Shown: in pieces, positions 35,177 to 48,871 of the stretch
Numbering within the stretch: the stretch's first letter is position 1
Layout of the letters: each line of letters begins with the position of its first letter
From: Physcomitrium patens
Lineage: Eukaryota > Streptophyta > Bryopsida > Funariales > Funariaceae
Direction of reading: 5' to 3'
Assembly (NCBI RefSeq): GCF_000002425.4
Contig: NC_037264.1
Span: 16,303,391-16,367,390 of the forward strand
Length of the DNA stretch: 64,000 nt
Notes under the pieces: model-generated
Seen by the model: only the letters and a program-made list of their open reading frames with translations
The model's database searches: none
What the model was told of the DNA's origin: nothing
Translations under genes and position numbers: made by a program

Positions 35177-37326
35177 TCAGAAACAAAGATGAAGAAGATA
35201 AAAATACAAAACCTTCAGTGATGGGTCCATCCAATCCTGTCTACTTTTCAGACAATGGACTCGCTCCCTCCATTGATACAAGCGCTCTACAGTAGCTCTG
35301 AGATCTGCCTCATCAACAAAGCATCAAACAAGCAGCCTCAAGTTAACAGCAGTTTGACGAATTCTGAGAATAGCTTGTGGAAACTGGGCATAATCAAGTG
35401 GTAGCTACATAAGAAAGCTGAAACTTCAGAAGTGAACGAGCACAGATATCACCAAACCTACATGAATAGGCATCTCCTCAATAGTCACACAACAGCCCTC
35501 CTCAATACTGCGGAGCAAACCCACTTCCCCTCCCACAACCACACTGATCACAATGCCACCTGCAAAAACGAGAAAAAAGTCACTCTTGACGCTGAGCTGA
35601 GGAACAGACCAACAAGGACAAGGAGCCTGAAGAAGCACATGCAAGTATTGTCGAAATAGCCAGTGTGTTGTATCGGCAGCGCCATAAGTACGATGGAATA
35701 GCCAGAAAGAACGAAGTTGGAACAAGCATTTAGGGCGCAACTAGCCTGTTTGCAATTACCTGCGATGCCACCGGAATTCGGAGCACCAACAACAATTGGT
35801 GCATTTGCTAAGCATGCAGACATCCTCCTCACATATGCTTCCTGCCATCCAAAGCATAAGAATTACATTTGTCTCTTCATGCAGAATTCCACCAAAGAAA
35901 CATCATTGAGCGAACTTTTAGCCACCGACTTGCAGGTGTGCCCAAACATTCTCTCATCCTGCTACTCCTTCAGTTAGCAGTGCTTTTACAGTGGCAACAT
36001 GGCCACAAAAGGTGAGAAACGACCTAGCATGTGCAACTCTACCTTCTTGGCAGGCAAGTCGTAATGGATGAGAACGCGAGCGCCAAGAGAGGGTTCTCCT
36101 AATGTTGCTGATGGCAAACAAGCATCAGTTGTCACCAAAATGCCTGGTTTCTTTGCTTCGACCTTTTCATCGTCGTCACCCTCTAGCTTGGAGACGCTGC
36201 TCTTAACAATACCATGGTTCCAGTCTCGAACAATAGCGTGGAAGTTACTGAGGACCACAGCTCGCTCCGAGTCTCCCTGATCACTATGCTGTCCACACAA
36301 ATCATACATGTTCAGAAAGATGCTTCAAAATAAATATCTAGAACTCGAATTCAGCTGCAAACGTGAGTTCTGGAAAGCCAGGGAATAAACGTGAGTTACG
36401 GTAACTCTGATTATTCACTGGCTACTGAAGGTACAAAATCTGCATAAACTCTGTAGAGGAATAAGACAAGCTGAGCTCCGGACCAGGAATAGAAGGGAGA
36501 ATTGCTGAGCAGCAGAGATCCTGGCGCAGACAGCATCCAGGCTGTCGCGAGCGCTGCAACATATTGCGATCGGCAGGCTAGCCCTTCGTCCCAGCACTAA
36601 CAGCATTTGAACAAACGTGTCCTGCACTCCCACGCATGACCTCGTTTAAGAAACTCCAAATTTCCCGACCGGTAAGTACATGAATCTTTCGCAGGCACCG
36701 AGTTTTCCACCTTACAATGAAACCGAAGGTCTTAGATACATGATCAAGACGAGATGAATCCAGTTTAACAGGAAATGAGCCCAAGCAGAAGGTGCGCAGA
36801 TTTTGCTCTTCCCATTAACGACCCAGAATTCTACTGCAACTACTTCGCTGCTAAGGGACCTGTGCGTAGCCACCATCTTAAATTTTTGCCGATCGACTGC
36901 TATGTAGTACTGTTGTAATCCTTCTCCTTCACGTGCCCTGAATGCAACGAAAGGCCAAAATTCAAATTCACATTTACTCAAATCAACAATAAATATACAT
37001 ATATTTTTACATATAAGCTTAATCATACGCCCTGAAACCCTAATTCAAACATCTTCAGCAGAGTTACATGCAACACGCCACCAGAATCCACACTGCTATG
37101 TGCAGACGACTGAATGCACAGCCTAGTGGATGCATTCGATCAAGCAGACAGCTCCTAAGACTAATCCGTGAACCTGAGAAAACCTCCTGTGCAAACTAAA
37201 ACAAACAAACAAACAAACAAACAGAGGAAAGAAACAAAATCAAAGAAATTAGAAGAAGGCGAATTACCTGCGAGGTGGAGTGGGCGAAGACAGAGTCTCC
37301 ATGAGAGGCTCAGTGGGCGTGGCCAT
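35177..37326 (-). CDS. Helicase C-terminal-domain-like protein (no ATPase motor half)
   Basis: Proposed exons, minus strand: 37326-37268, 36937-36874, 36621-36484, 36288-36043, 35841-35760, 35559-35458 and 35304-35177. All junctions are GT-AG and the frame stays open for 272 residues. After a short leader (MATPTEPLMETLSSPTPPR), QQYYIAVDRQKFKM resembles the linker into RecA domain 2 of eIF4A-like helicases. Motif IV-like ICCSARD is at 61-67 and motif V-like VTTDACLPSATLGEP at 139-153, followed by RVLIHYDLP. Where motif VI (HRIGRTGR) should be, it reads YVRRMSACL (172-180), so the arginine finger is lost. DEAD, Walker A and Q motifs are absent. The last exon has an alternative acceptor (35308) giving a shorter tail. 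Catalytic activity is unlikely; the function is unknown. Confidence 0.78.
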
Positions 37327-37560
37327 GGCGAGGCCTTGAAATGAAGCAACGCTGCAAAATGAAGGCGGAGGTGTTACTCAACAATGCAATGCAAGCAAAA
37401 AAAACTCATTTCGGGGACCATTGAGGGCATCAAACGAAGAAGAAGAAGAAGAAGGAGGAGATTCTCTCAACCAAATCTACTAGGGGCTAAATAGTGTTTG
37501 AATATTTAGTGTTTCTCTTGGTAGGAAAACGAATCAGTTTCACCAAAGAAATAGTTCCAA
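37327..37560 (-). promoter_or_regulatory. Probable 5' UTR/promoter of the helicase-like gene
   Basis: Moderate-GC DNA upstream of the start, with a GAA/GGA-rich purine tract (37435-37460, plus strand) typical of plant 5' leaders. No clear TATA box position could be fixed. Confidence 0.4.
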
Positions 37561-38634
37561 GGCTTGATATTAGGCAGCTTTTCTCAAATTTTGTATTACT
37601 TTAACCATATATTTAGTTTTTTTGTGATTTTTTCTTCATTTTTATTTATTTACTTATTTTTATCTTGTAAGTTGTATCTTCTAATAGATTTTATGTTGGT
37701 AGTTTGTTGCCAATCTCATATTTATGAAGTATTCCCATTGACTTATTATATCCATCTATTGTCTTCTAATAAGTCATTGTTGTATAACTACTCTTTATAA
37801 GCAAAGCATGAAATGAATAACACAAGAAAATAGTTAAATGTTATCAATGTATGTAGTTATAACTCATTTCTTTTGAAAGTGTTATTTTTATTTTGATGTA
37901 AAACATTATTGATGTTTTTGTGCATAATTAAATTTTATACTAAAAATTATAAAAATCAACATAAGTGTCTATTTCAAATGTAATATGTAAAAATTAATAA
38001 TATATTATTTAATTTATCATAGGTATTTACATATACAAAAATAATTTTGTAGTCATGTACTTAGTTGAGTTGTTTTATAAAAAATATTTTTGAAATTACA
38101 ATTCAGCCTTGTAAATGTTTAATTTGATCTTTATTTTATCTCAAATTCTATCCATTTACTTTATAGTTTAAAAAATCCTTTCTAATTCTAATTTATAATC
38201 GTCTTTATGTATAAATTAACTTAAATTTTTAATATGCTACTTTATCTTTTGTTAAACAATATTATCTCTACTATGTTTTGGAATCAATTTGCATTCTAGG
38301 GTAGAACTTATGGGAGGTTATAAATTAGCAAGGGATAACTTAGCACCCTAAATTCATGTCAATTCTATCATTTTTCTATAACTTTCTAAAGGTTATATCT
38401 TAGCAAGAAACAACTTAGTAGAAATAAAATTGTATATGGATTTATTTATTTATAGAGATTTATTTATATATTTTTATATAGGTCTTCATATTAATGTGCT
38501 TTATTTTCTTTAGTCTTTTGTATCATACATATATATACAAACACAAATAAATACATATAATTTATGATTAATTATTTTTTAAAACATGTGTGTCATCTAA
38601 TTTTATTTCCTAAGATATGAAACAAATATTATTG

Positions 38635-38676
<42 letters not shown>

Positions 38677-39272
38677 CTTTATATATTATAAAATCAGAAA
38701 ATCGAAATTTTAGACATAATTTTTATAGTAATAATATGTATGTATGTGTATATAGTTGTATAGGGATAGATAGATATATTAATGTAAAAGATACAAACAT
38801 TGACAATGAATTAGACAATCCACTACTAATATTATCTAAATAATATATAATTTTTACAACATTGAATTTATATTATAGATTGATGCATACTTGGATATAT
38901 ATATATATATATATATATATAGATACAAATAAAATAGACAATAAAGATAGAATGAGGTTGAATTCTGATGATGGAAATCTAACATTATGTAACAAGGATT
39001 TTGTGATATATTTACACTTTTACACATTAGAATTTTTAAAAAATAAAATCAAAATAGAAGATCATTCACATCTCTATTATATATATAATAATAAAAAATT
39101 ATTTTAAAAATATATTTAATAAATATACATCAACTAATTTTTAAGCAACAATAAATTTTAAATTTATAAAGTAGAAGAAAGTATTAGATCTTAATTGTAA
39201 TAATAAACTAATCCAACTAAAACTACCATAGCATCTTTGTTATATATCATACAAAATAATTCTAAAGAAAAT

Positions 39273-39312
<40 letters not shown>

Positions 39313-41439
39313 TAAAATAAAGCTAGTAATGGTTATAAACTAAAAAGATTAAAAATATGTGTATAAGATCATAAAAATCATAAATGTTTAAAATAGAAAT
39401 TTATAATAAAGACATCAATAATTACTTTATTTATCTTTTTATTAAAAATATTATTTAAAGAATCAAAAATAGATTTTTTTCTTTGTCTTTTCTTTCTTTT
39501 CTATTTATTAAAATTCCACAAGTAAAGAATGTCATTTTTTATATGTGTGACTTTTTTTAGTATTTTATAAGGATTTTTTAAGATTACTTAGAATTTGATT
39601 TAAGATAGTTTAATGTTTGATTTGGATTGTTAGTAGGATGATTTTGAACCAAGAAGTAAATACCATATTTAATCTTAAAACATATCAAGTAGGGATTATA
39701 AATTATGATCTTGAAAGAAATTCAAGTTATGATCAATTAAAGTGGTATTGAGCATATTAAGTAGAAACCATTATAGTGGTTTAAGAAGTAATAGTAAAGT
39801 TTATATCCATGAGCTTGAAATATAGTAAATTGTTTTAAAGATGAATAAAAGACATACAAATAACCTTAAAAATTATCTACGTTATACCATCTAAGGATAT
39901 AATTAGTATTCAGATTATTCTCTATGTATTATTTTTTATTTCTTCTCAAGCTATTGGAAGAATTAACTTTATAGTTGGCAATAGCAAAGATATAATTTAG
40001 ATTTTAAAATCTATATATATATATATAATGAAAGAATTTATTTTCAGATTTTAAGAGGGTTATAATTGCTAAGACATTTGTTTCTAAATACTTCATAAAT
40101 TTTATTTTCATTATATGAAGAAATTCAAGGTAAGTTTAAATCCTTCAACAATCAAATGTTTAATGCATTTTAAAGCTAAATTTCACATAATACAATAGCA
40201 ATTCAAAATTTGTTTGATATTCTTTTAAAGTTTTTTAGAATTTACCTATAACTTGTTTTGAATTTTTTTTAATATTAAATTTATGATTAATTAGAATTTA
40301 CTTAGAGATTACTTAGAATTTATTAGATTTTTTTTATAACCAATTAGAATTTATATAAGATTTATTATAATTTATTTATAATACATCTAGGATTTTAGGT
40401 TTTAAATAAATTTCTTCCATAGATACATGCTTAGCATATTTTTAAGCTATAATTTACAAAATGTACATTTCTAATTCAAATAATTTTATTGACATGACAT
40501 CCTTTCAATTGGTATAATATCTAAGGTTTATATTATGCAACCTACTTTGTAAGGCCATAAACAAAACAAAAAAATATATGTTAGATATAAAAAATGAAAT
40601 AAAATTTAAATTATAATTAAAAGTAGTTTATTAGATAAATAACCATGAAAATTGTTAAATTGATATCTATGGATGACTATTTGTAAGATAGAGTTAAAAG
40701 TAAAGCTTGAGATAGAAAAATAAGAAAATATAATAAAGAGTATTTTTTAGAATTGAAATAAGAGATTGGAGAAATGATCATAAAAGCTTTATTGAAATAT
40801 AATATATATAGAATTTTGATATAAAGAAGTCCTTGTGTAAAAGAAATAAAATAATATTTGTAAATACTGTTATTTAAAATGCAATAAAATTTATTAATTA
40901 AATTGACTAAAGTTTTGAAAATCTAAATTAAATTGAAATTATATCTTTGTAATTATAATTTTTTATAAGTAATAAAATTTATTCTTAATTTTTGTAAAGT
41001 TTTATCAATTAATTGTAAGATATTGGTTTGCATACAAAACAAAGTATTGAAAAAAAAATTGAAGCTACCTATTATTTTTTAATTATTTTAAGATAAAAAA
41101 ATTGAAGCTACCTATTATTTTTTAATTATTTTAAGATTAAAAAAATTTAAAAAAAATAATTCTTTTAAATATTAAGAAAAGACATAATATTAATATTATA
41201 CACAAAGTTTAAGTAATATTTAATAGTTGATTTGTAAGATATTTTTGTTGGAATTTTTCTTCAATTTAAAGTTAAGAAGTCAAGTATCATTAATAATGGA
41301 CTTTTTGTAATATCTTTTGATGTAAAAAGTTGGATCTTTATCAAAATTTATGAACTTATTTAAAAGTAACATGTTGTCACAAACATGTTGAATACAAGTT
41401 ATTACCTACATAAAAAGAATTAAAAAGAAGTAAAAAAAA
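37561..41439. other. AT-rich repeat-laden intergenic DNA
   Basis: No gene recognised. It holds (TA)n arrays at 38637-38674, 38897-38921 and 39272-39305. A diffuse repeated segment near 40040-40480 (GCATTTTAAAGCTAAATTTCACATAATAC type) recurs near 42300-42380. A 43-bp tandem duplication is at 41058-41143. Confidence 0.5.
41058..41143. repeat. 43-bp direct tandem duplication
   Basis: The segment starting ATTGAAGCTACCTATTATTT occurs twice head to tail (41058-41100 and 41101-41143) with almost no divergence, so the event is recent compared with the decayed surroundings. Confidence 0.85.
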
Positions 41440-41875
41440 AGAAAATACATTATATAATATCTTATGTTGAAGCTTTTTAAAAGCTTCATAGATGTAGATT
41501 TGACTTTACACTTATCTACATGTGATTGACAAGTTGAAAACTTAGTCATTAAATTGGCCACATATCACACATGTTAGCAACTTGTGGTACAAGTTGGCTA
41601 TGTAGTGCATTTATAGGAAACTAATCTTCCGATTTAGACACATGATCTGCAAGTTGGACATGTATTGGAGATCTTATTGAACGTTGCTATGTAGCTTGTA
41701 GTTAGATAATATATATAGAAACAAGAGCGAGGCCTTCATCACTTTTTTCATTTTCTTTCTTACTTCTAGTTTAGTTTTAGTAGTCTCTAGTCTTTGGTAA
41801 TAGCCATTCTATTTTGTTTTTGAATATACATACTTTTTTGTTTCTTCTTTGTCATCTCTCTTTGATATACATGTC
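41440..41875 (-). repeat. LTR family X copy (X6), minus strand
   Basis: The minus strand carries the same blocks as X2 and X5: GACTAGAGACTACTAAAAC, CTATATATATTATCTAAC, AAGCTACATAGCAACG and ATCTATGAAGCTTTTAAAAAG. Ends are approximate. No coding content. It was recognised by colinearity with the plus-strand copies. Confidence 0.65.
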
Positions 41876-42909
41876 ACTTATTTATTTACATTCTTTAAGT
41901 TTTTATCTTTAAAAAATTTCTAATAGCACATAAATTTTAAAAGATAATCTAACAACATAATCAAGATTTGTATTATATTAAATTTTTTTACTGAAATTTA
42001 TAGTTTGCTTAAGATTTTAAGGTTTTTTTTAAGATTTTTTTGAAAGATGTTTTAAGTTTTTGTTGAAAATTATTAGTATTTTATTGAAAATTTGTTTGAA
42101 GTTTATTTAAATTTGTTGGATTTTAGATAAGATTTTCAGAGAAATTACCCAGGATTTTTTAAAGATTTGTTGCATAGTGGTAGGAGTTGAGATTTATGAG
42201 TAATACAATTCAGTAATATTTGGATTTAGGATTTCAAGAAAGATAAAGATTGTTGAAAAATACGAGTATAAATACTCATTCTTTTTTAAATTACACAAAG
42301 AATTTTAGGCTTTAGATCAATTTCTTCTACAATTAAATGTAGAATACATTTCCAAGCTATGTTTCACATAATACAAGAACATTTTATTGTTTGTCTAAAT
42401 GGTTTTGGTAAATTAATTACAATTTTTTTCTATTTTATTTGTCTTTTTAAAGCATATATGTATATATATATATATTTTAATATATTTTTATTAAAAAATA
42501 TTTTTTTAATAAAAAATAATAATTTGCTATAAGCAAAGGCTTTTCTTGACATAAAGAATAATAATTATATCATGATTAAGAAATTCTTCTACATAAAGTG
42601 CAAAAAAATTTACTAGAAAAGTGGTTGATTATAATTATAGTAGAAATTATAACACCTTTTTGTAGAATTCAAATTTTAAAAGAATCATATAGAAGAAACA
42701 AAATAATTGAATACTATGAGTATCTTCAATGGTTATCAAAGACAAATTAATCTCAATTTGTAATAACTTCCTTGTTTATTTACAATTTATTACTTAAAAC
42801 CAATTACAGTGTGTACATATGATATTTTTTAAAACCTGGTGTTGGTGAAAAATTCTTGTATTTAAAATTAATTTTATCATTAATAAGTGATTATACCAAC
42901 TTATACACC

Positions 42910-42940
<31 letters not shown>

Positions 42941-43990
42941 TTATGACATGTTTTAACATATGTTTGTAACATTATATAAAAAATAAGGACCTAAAACTTT
43001 GGATTGTCATCAAATTTTAATTTGGCAACAAAAAATTAATACATCTAATAAATGCCTAACATTTAAAGTGAATATAATAATATTTATATATAAGTAGCAT
43101 TGCAACATTAATTCTTACTTTGGACATTCCTAATAAAATTTCACATAAAATCACATAAAATTTCTAAATGACAAACAAGGAAATTAAAAATAAAACTATA
43201 TACATCTTTTATAAGTTTGAGGCTATTCATATAAAGTAATATTTCAAAAAATATTTACATAAAAAATCAATAATAGAAAAAAAATGAAAATAGGTATTGA
43301 ACTTGATTATTTGTTCATTACAAACCTTGTCAATGAAGGCACATGTAGAAGGATTCCTAGAACTTAAGACACAAAATGCTTAAAACTCAAACCGTTTTAA
43401 GTAAAATGGGAAGATGAAAAAAACAAAAAGAAAAAAGAAAAAGAAGAGAGGTTGTTTTTGAACTTGCAAAAATGACTGAAAAATCCTTGTAATGATTAAA
43501 CATGATTTAGTTTTTATCTTACTTTGTGAAGAAAAAAAAAAAAAAAAAAAAAAAAAACCACTGTAATATACCTTCAAACAATGAGTAAAAGACACATCTC
43601 CCGTTTGTTACATTCCACACACAAAAGAAGAAAATAAAAATGAAAATAAAAATAAAAACCATCAAATTACACTAAGTGAATACAGAATAACGTGGGCATT
43701 CAAGAAACGAAACAAAACAGAACTTGAACTCCCAAAAACCGATTCCTGAAAGTAGAAACGAGGAGCATATTCGGCGAGCACGGAATAAATCATGGAAAGA
43801 AGCCCATCAGGAAGAGAGCACACCCATCTAGAGTCTCGTCTTATCCGCACATCATCGCACCAGAGGAAGGGAAACCAAAGCAAAACAAAACAAAACAAAG
43901 GGAAAGCAAGCTGCAGCGGCTGCAGGATCAGCAAAGCAAGGCTGGTTTTCGGCCATTCGATGCAAGCGATGATGCTGCTGGATAAGGCGT
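41876..43990. other. AT-rich intergenic DNA upstream of atpC
   Basis: No gene recognised. It contains TA arrays (42460-42475, 42909-42938) and a poly(A) run (43532-43557). From about 43660 composition rises towards the atpC promoter and leader. The 121-codon minus-strand frame at 43662-44027 lacks any recognised motif. Confidence 0.45.
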
Positions 43991-44154
43991 CGCCATTGCC
44001 ACCATAGCCATGTACCCCACTGATCACCTCTCATCGCGTCTCCCCTCCTCACTGCTGCATTCCATTGCGCAGCCAGTGCTTCGACAATCCGTCACTCCGG
44101 TCCATCGCACCCTCCCTGCTCCGGACTGTGCTCGATAAGTGTTGATTTGTTGCA
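43991..44154 (+). promoter_or_regulatory. atpC 5' leader
   Basis: GC-rich sequence immediately before the atpC start, with CT-rich tracts (TCTCCCCTCCTCACTGC near 44039) common in plant nuclear photosynthesis gene leaders. The start context is TTGCAATGGCG. A TATA box was not assigned with confidence. Confidence 0.4.
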
Positions 44155-45475
44155 ATGGCGGCCTCTATCGCATGCGGTTCGTCTCTACAGATGGCTACCT
44201 TCGAGGGCCTGTCGGCTCGGTCCTTGGGTCTGCGTGGTGCGGAGCCTGCTGGATCTGTGGAGTTGGCGACAGGGAGAAGCGCTGCTAGGCGCGATGGCCG
44301 TGGACGCTCCGTGGTCACCGCTGGGTTGAAGGACTTGCGGGACCGAATCGCTACCGTGAAGAACACGCAGAAGATTACTGACGCCATGAAGCTCGTGGCC
44401 GCTGCCAAGGTGCGTCGCGCGCAGGAGGCTGTGGTGAATGGCCGCCCCTTCTCGGAGAACCTCGTCAAGGTGTTGTACAACGTTAATGAGCAAATCTCTA
44501 CGGAGGATATCGATATCCCACTCACCACCGTAAGTTTCTGTTTTTGACGCTCATCTTTTGCTCTCATTTTGCATTAGCGATGTTAAATAAGACTTTGAAG
44601 TATGTCCTGTCCAGCTATGTCAATTTAGACATGGATGTCGGCACTGAGAGGCACGAGATGGTGTTTGGTTTCGGAGTCCTGACGACCCGGGAATTTGGAT
44701 ATGAATGGCACAGGTGAGGCCTGTGAAGAAGATTGCCCTCGTTGTGATCACGGGAGATAGAGGATTGTGCGGTGGGTTCAACAACTACGTGTTGAAGAAA
44801 GCGGAAAAGAGGATGGCGGAGATACGCAACATGGGAATCGACCTTACCGTGGTAAGTATCGGGAAGAAGGGCAACAGCTATTTCAAGAGGAGGCCGGCTA
44901 TCCCAGTTGACAGATTTCTGGATGCCGGAAATGCCCCCACGACGAAGGAGGCGCAGGCCGTCGCTGACGAGTTGTTCTCTCTCTTCGTCTCGGAGGAAGT
45001 TGACAAGGTGGAACTGCTGTACACTCGATTCGTGTCGTTGATCAAATCCGACCCTATCATCCACACCTTGTTACCCCTTTCTCCTCAGGGAGAGGTTTGT
45101 GACATCAGTGGCAACTGCGTTGACGCCGCCGATGACGAGATGTTCAGATTAACTACTAAGGACGGGAAATTCTCTGTGGAGAGGGAGACCATCAGGACCG
45201 AGACCGTCGACTTCGCCGGTGTGCTTACATTCGAGCAGGAGCCTGTTCAGATCCTTGACGCTTTGTTGCCTTTGTATCTCAACAGCCAGATCCTGAGAGC
45301 TCTGCAGGAGTCCATCGCCAGTGAACTCGCGGCTCGTATGAACGCCATGAGCAATGCATCCGACAATGCTTCCGATTTGAAGAAGTCGCTCTCCGTTTCT
45401 TACAACAGGCAACGTCAAGCTAAGATTACCGGAGAGATTCTCGAGATCGTGGCTGGTTCTACCGTGACCATCTAG
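44155..45475 (+). CDS. atpC: Chloroplast ATP synthase gamma subunit
   Basis: Two exons, 44155-44529 (125 codons) and 44714-45475 (253 codons plus TAG), joined at ACC|GTAAGT and CACAG|GTG, giving 378 residues, the normal length for plant AtpC. It is the rotating central stalk of CF1 that couples thylakoid proton flow to ATP synthesis. Residues 1 to about 56 form an S/R/A-rich transit peptide; the mature part starts near [20 protein letters not shown]. Conserved [13 protein letters not shown] is at about 136-148. The plant-specific redox loop is present as [17 protein letters not shown], with cysteines 254 and 260, the pair reduced by thioredoxin in light. The C-terminal helix ends [18 protein letters not shown]. 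The ATG at 44155 gives a full transit peptide and fits the family. Confidence 0.97.
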
Positions 45476-47938
45476 ACTACTTCCTGATCTTCCATACTCA
45501 GGATTCTACATGTTTGGATCGATCTCTTTAGAGCTGGTATCCTTATGCTTCTGTACACTAAGTGGACAAGAGCAGTGATCGAAAAGGGGGTCACTGTATT
45601 GACCTCTGCGTTGCCCCTCTGCAGTCGATCGCTGCTCTTAGATCCCTGTAATTTCAGTTCTGTCTAGGTTTTGGTAGTCATCCATAATTTTGAGCACTGT
45701 ATTCATTCTCATATCGACTTTGTACCTTTATGATTCCATCCATAACTTGTAACCTAGAGCTGGGGCATCTTCTAGCATCGTGTCTGGTCGAGACCCACAG
45801 AATCAGTAGTAATAAATTCGCTCGAATCAGTGGCAAGATTCTTTCCCTCAATTGTTCTGCTTCTGAGCAACTGAGGCTTCATCTCAGCGATCACAGCCAA
45901 ATGACTGTCAGTTTCTCACATTCTACTCGATGCGATTGTCCGTGCAACCAAAGCATATTTCATGTTCATAGCTGTAGACCGACATTTGCCTTCAATTAGA
46001 AAATTGCATGGGATTTCTCATGTTTCTAATCACCTTCTCCAGAAGCGAATGCACGGAATCTGCACTCTTTGACACCATGATACATGAACTCGTCTCCGAT
46101 GCAGTTCGGCTGCAAGCATTAGACTGCACCTTGGCCTTGATTTTAACAAGTGGAACACTAATCGTAATTGACTTGCTGGATCGAATGAGTCGGCGTCGCT
46201 GGAGATACATCCCATTCCCGGATCAAGTGCTGTCTAGAATGTGGGAAAGGCATTTCTGCACCCCTCGCTCCGGAAGGTAAATGCTGAAAGTGACCAAACG
46301 TTCTCATGTTTTAGATGGATTTTTAGCTGGGTTTGAGATCTTCTGTGGAGTTCATTGAGTTGTAAATGCCACACTGAAACTACGAGCAAGAGCTTTGGAT
46401 GAGCGGCATCGCCACCTCCTCTACGTAGCACCAACACAACCATTCATGCTTCTGTCACGGAAAAAAAGGACGAACCCTGAGCCATTGGGGACCACACCCA
46501 GATTTCATAAGAGAAACAAACTGGATGAAGGCAATACTGGACTATGATGTCAAAAAAATCTGTGTGTGTGTTTTTCTTTTCAATTTTTTTGTTTGTTTGT
46601 TTTTTTTTAAATAATCTTTTGAAACTTGCATGCATTCAGGCACAAAGACCATTTCCAACTCTGAATTTATTCACCCTTTCAGAGATTGCCATTATCTTGA
46701 TGCTACAATGGTGATTTAATTTCTTTTGATATCATTCTACAAAAAACTGTGCAGTTACTACAATAAGTTGTTGTGGTGATAAAACATTTGTTAATATTAT
46801 GAAAATTTTACATAATTTCTATAATAAATTAATATATTCTAAACATATAATTTCAATATAAAGATTAAAGATATAAAATGAAAAGATGAAATTGTTATGA
46901 GGAATCTATCTTCTAAAATATGCATTAAATGTTATTTCAAAATTAAACAAATACTTGTTGTAGAGTTGTATATGGTTGTAGTTTATTATTAGTTTTTGGT
47001 TTTACAATACAAGTTTGTGATCATAACTAAATCTTAAAAATATTTATTATTGCAAGAATTTAGTTTGAATTAGTTTATTCCGTAAGACAAGGACAATTAG
47101 ATACAAATTCCTTGATCAACAATCTAAGTATTTTATAAAAAAATAAGAAAAGAATTGGATGATAATAGTATATTATATAAATAGTAAATATATATTAGTA
47201 TTAATAGAATATATTTGTAAATAAAATATAGTAGTGGCTTTTTTACAGAATAAAATAAAATAAACTAAAATAATAATATTTTTTTATTAATGAGATTCTT
47301 TTAATATTTTTATAGATCAAAAAAATATATTATGAAAGAATAAGTTGATTTATCACAAAATAAAATATCAAAATCAAAATTTTATTTAATCAAATTATTT
47401 GAAATCTAATGCACAAATTAAAATCATGATTTAGATAATAAAGCATAAGACCTATAAATAAAAATTACTAAAAGACATCTATTAAAATAAAAATCTAAAT
47501 TTTTTTAAACTATTAATTAATAATTACTTCTATTAATTAATACCTTGTGCATCCTATTAGTATAATTAGAAACATTTATGGTAGAAATTTAATAGTATTG
47601 ATAAAAAAATAAAAAGAATTAATTTAATTTTATAATTAAAAAATCTAAAATAATACATTAAATTAATATAACATTTTTTATGTACGAAAACATAATAATG
47701 AAACTTCTCTTTAGTAAAAATATTTATTATTGTGGTAAAGAAAAAATGATTTAGTAGTGTCAACCATTTTTATATAAATTTTTATATTTATAAATCAAAT
47801 TTAAACAACTTTACATTAAAAAGTATTATTCTTATTTAGCTGTAAATATATATATATATATATATGTCTAATTTTTCAAAATAAAAATGTATTATTATTA
47901 TATTTTAAAATAATTAATATTAAAAAATTAAGTATTAC

Positions 47939-47986
<48 letters not shown>

Positions 47987-48618
47987 CTGTGTATTATATG
48001 ATGTTATTAGTTGAATTTTATATATAGTTGGGAATTAAAGAATATAAACATATATTCATATAAGATTTGATAACATAATAAAATTTTATTATCTTAATCT
48101 ATATATTTATTATTTTATAAGATTTTTATTTTGAAAAATTTATCATAAATTATTAAAGACTTAATATTAGAAATTAATAAAATATGGCAATCATAAGGAT
48201 TTATTAAATTGATCCATCCATCATTATTTCCACATCCCTCCTTCTCTTCTTCCTACTTTCAACAAATAGATTCTTTAATTAATCTTCATCATTATAATCA
48301 ACATCAAAAAATAGTCTGTTATAATTATGGTTATTAAAAAATGGAATTTTTACAATCATAGAGATATCAAATATAACAAAATTTTATAATTAATATTGAC
48401 AACACTTTATAAAGTATATATAATCTTATTTTTTTCATTTTTACTGTGGCTTCGAGCAAAAAAATATATGCATTTCTCCATTTGGGTGCAAGTTTATTTG
48501 TGTATGCCTCTTCTGTCCCACTTTTATAAGATTCTAGCTTTATAATTCTTTAGTCTTCTTTCTACTTTCTAGAAAAAGACAAACGAAAAACTATCTATTC
48601 TGAGTTATTTCCATTTTG

Positions 48619-48654
<36 letters not shown>

Positions 48655-48871
48655 AATATGCACTAACCTCTATAAGGATTGTTTAAAACATTCAAAAACA
48701 TGAAATTTAGCATAGATAATTTTATCTATGCTTAAAGATATGAAATTTCTAAAAGCCGCTTTGATGGGCCATACATTGTTTTCAAATTCAACAAGTGCCT
48801 TATTTATAGTAGAACATAAACAGATTTGACTTATCAACATAACATAGCAACACAATTGACTAATTGTTTGT
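45476..48871. other. atpC 3' region and AT-rich intergenic DNA
   Basis: 45476-46700 is moderate-GC and includes the atpC 3' UTR; small open frames on both strands (45730-45999, 46008-46280) show no recognised domain. From 46700 the sequence becomes very AT-rich, with TA/TG arrays (47845-47865, 47938-47985) and a poly(A) run (48624-48651). No gene was seen. Confidence 0.5.

Noticed and set aside
44049..45064. Minus-strand frames of 149-172 codons across atpC
   Set aside because: They lie antisense to the well-supported atpC exons and have no motif of their own.
45730..46443. Several 60-90 codon frames downstream of atpC
   Set aside because: On both strands, mutually overlapping and without domains; more likely 3' UTR and intergenic DNA.
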